Source: Bacteroidales bacterium M6 (GTDB taxonomy: Bacteria; Bacteroidota; Bacteroidia; Bacteroidales; Muribaculaceae). From it: a stretch of DNA of 25,197 nucleotides. The notes under the pieces were generated by a model, which saw nothing but the letters and a program-made list of their open reading frames with translations, did not search any database and was not told the origin of the DNA. A program made the position numbers and the translations under genes. Of the stretch, positions 25,167 to 25,197 are shown one piece after another. Every line of letters begins with the position of its first letter. The first letter of the stretch is position 1. The DNA lies in the NCBI GenBank assembly GCA_001689485.1, contig LUJQ01000039.1, forward strand, positions 1 through 25,197, given 5' to 3'.

Positions 25167-25197
25167 CCACACATCATAGATGACAAAAGCGCCGTGT

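Noticed and set aside
1..25197. CRISPR array, insertion sequence, prophage, tRNA or rRNA
   Set aside because: No spaced direct repeats, transposase, integrase, phage proteins or RNA-gene signatures were found on either strand by reading.

Overview
This window is most likely chromosomal DNA from a gut-type member of the order Bacteroidales, with family Muribaculaceae as a tentative guess. Three things point there. Several gene starts are preceded by the Bacteroidetes-type promoter pair (TTTG or TTG, 19-23 bases, TAnnTTTG), and Shine-Dalgarno sequences are mostly absent. The window carries a PorW/SprE-like lipoprotein next to a PorX-like PglZ response regulator, which are Bacteroidetes families. 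The housekeeping proteins also look like Bacteroidales versions. I see no phage, insertion sequence, tRNA, rRNA or CRISPR array.

Layout. 1-370 is an intergenic stretch with a leftward and a rightward promoter. 371-1126 (+) is an unrecognised two-part protein. 1123-1220 is an inverted-repeat element. 1304-2964 (-) is acpP-fabF with a hairpin between them. 3241-5919 (-) is speA-truA. 6077-6124 holds overlapping divergent promoters for speA and the apbE lipoprotein gene (6175-7230, +). 7278-7360 (-) is a probable small RNA ending in a terminator shared with apbE. 7548-9815 (+) is a two-component system, closed by a 16-bp terminator hairpin. 9979-13582 (-) is pepT-miaA-DUF389. 13822-18709 (+) is the porW-like/porX-like pair, followed by tsaE (18785), birA (19279), a secreted EEP-family phosphohydrolase (20095), a perfect 23-bp-arm hairpin (21059-21109), an MscS/YbdG-type channel (21132), pdxA (22665) and a MATE transporter (23823-25166).

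How the genes work together. Most are core metabolism: fatty-acid elongation (AcpP, FabF), polyamine synthesis (SpeA), flavinylation (ApbE), biotinylation (BirA), pyridoxal phosphate synthesis (PdxA), peptide breakdown (PepT) and tRNA anticodon-loop modification (TruA, MiaA, TsaE). Envelope and signalling functions are the RprY-like regulator with its kinase, the PorW/PorX pair (known from type IX secretion), the YbdG-type channel, DUF389 and MATE proteins.

The least explained items are small: the 21059-21109 hairpin, the 7278-7347 RNA candidate, the 1123-1220 element and the 371-1126 protein. I do not see a clearly new multi-gene system; the porW-porX locus is the nearest thing to a functional module of special interest.
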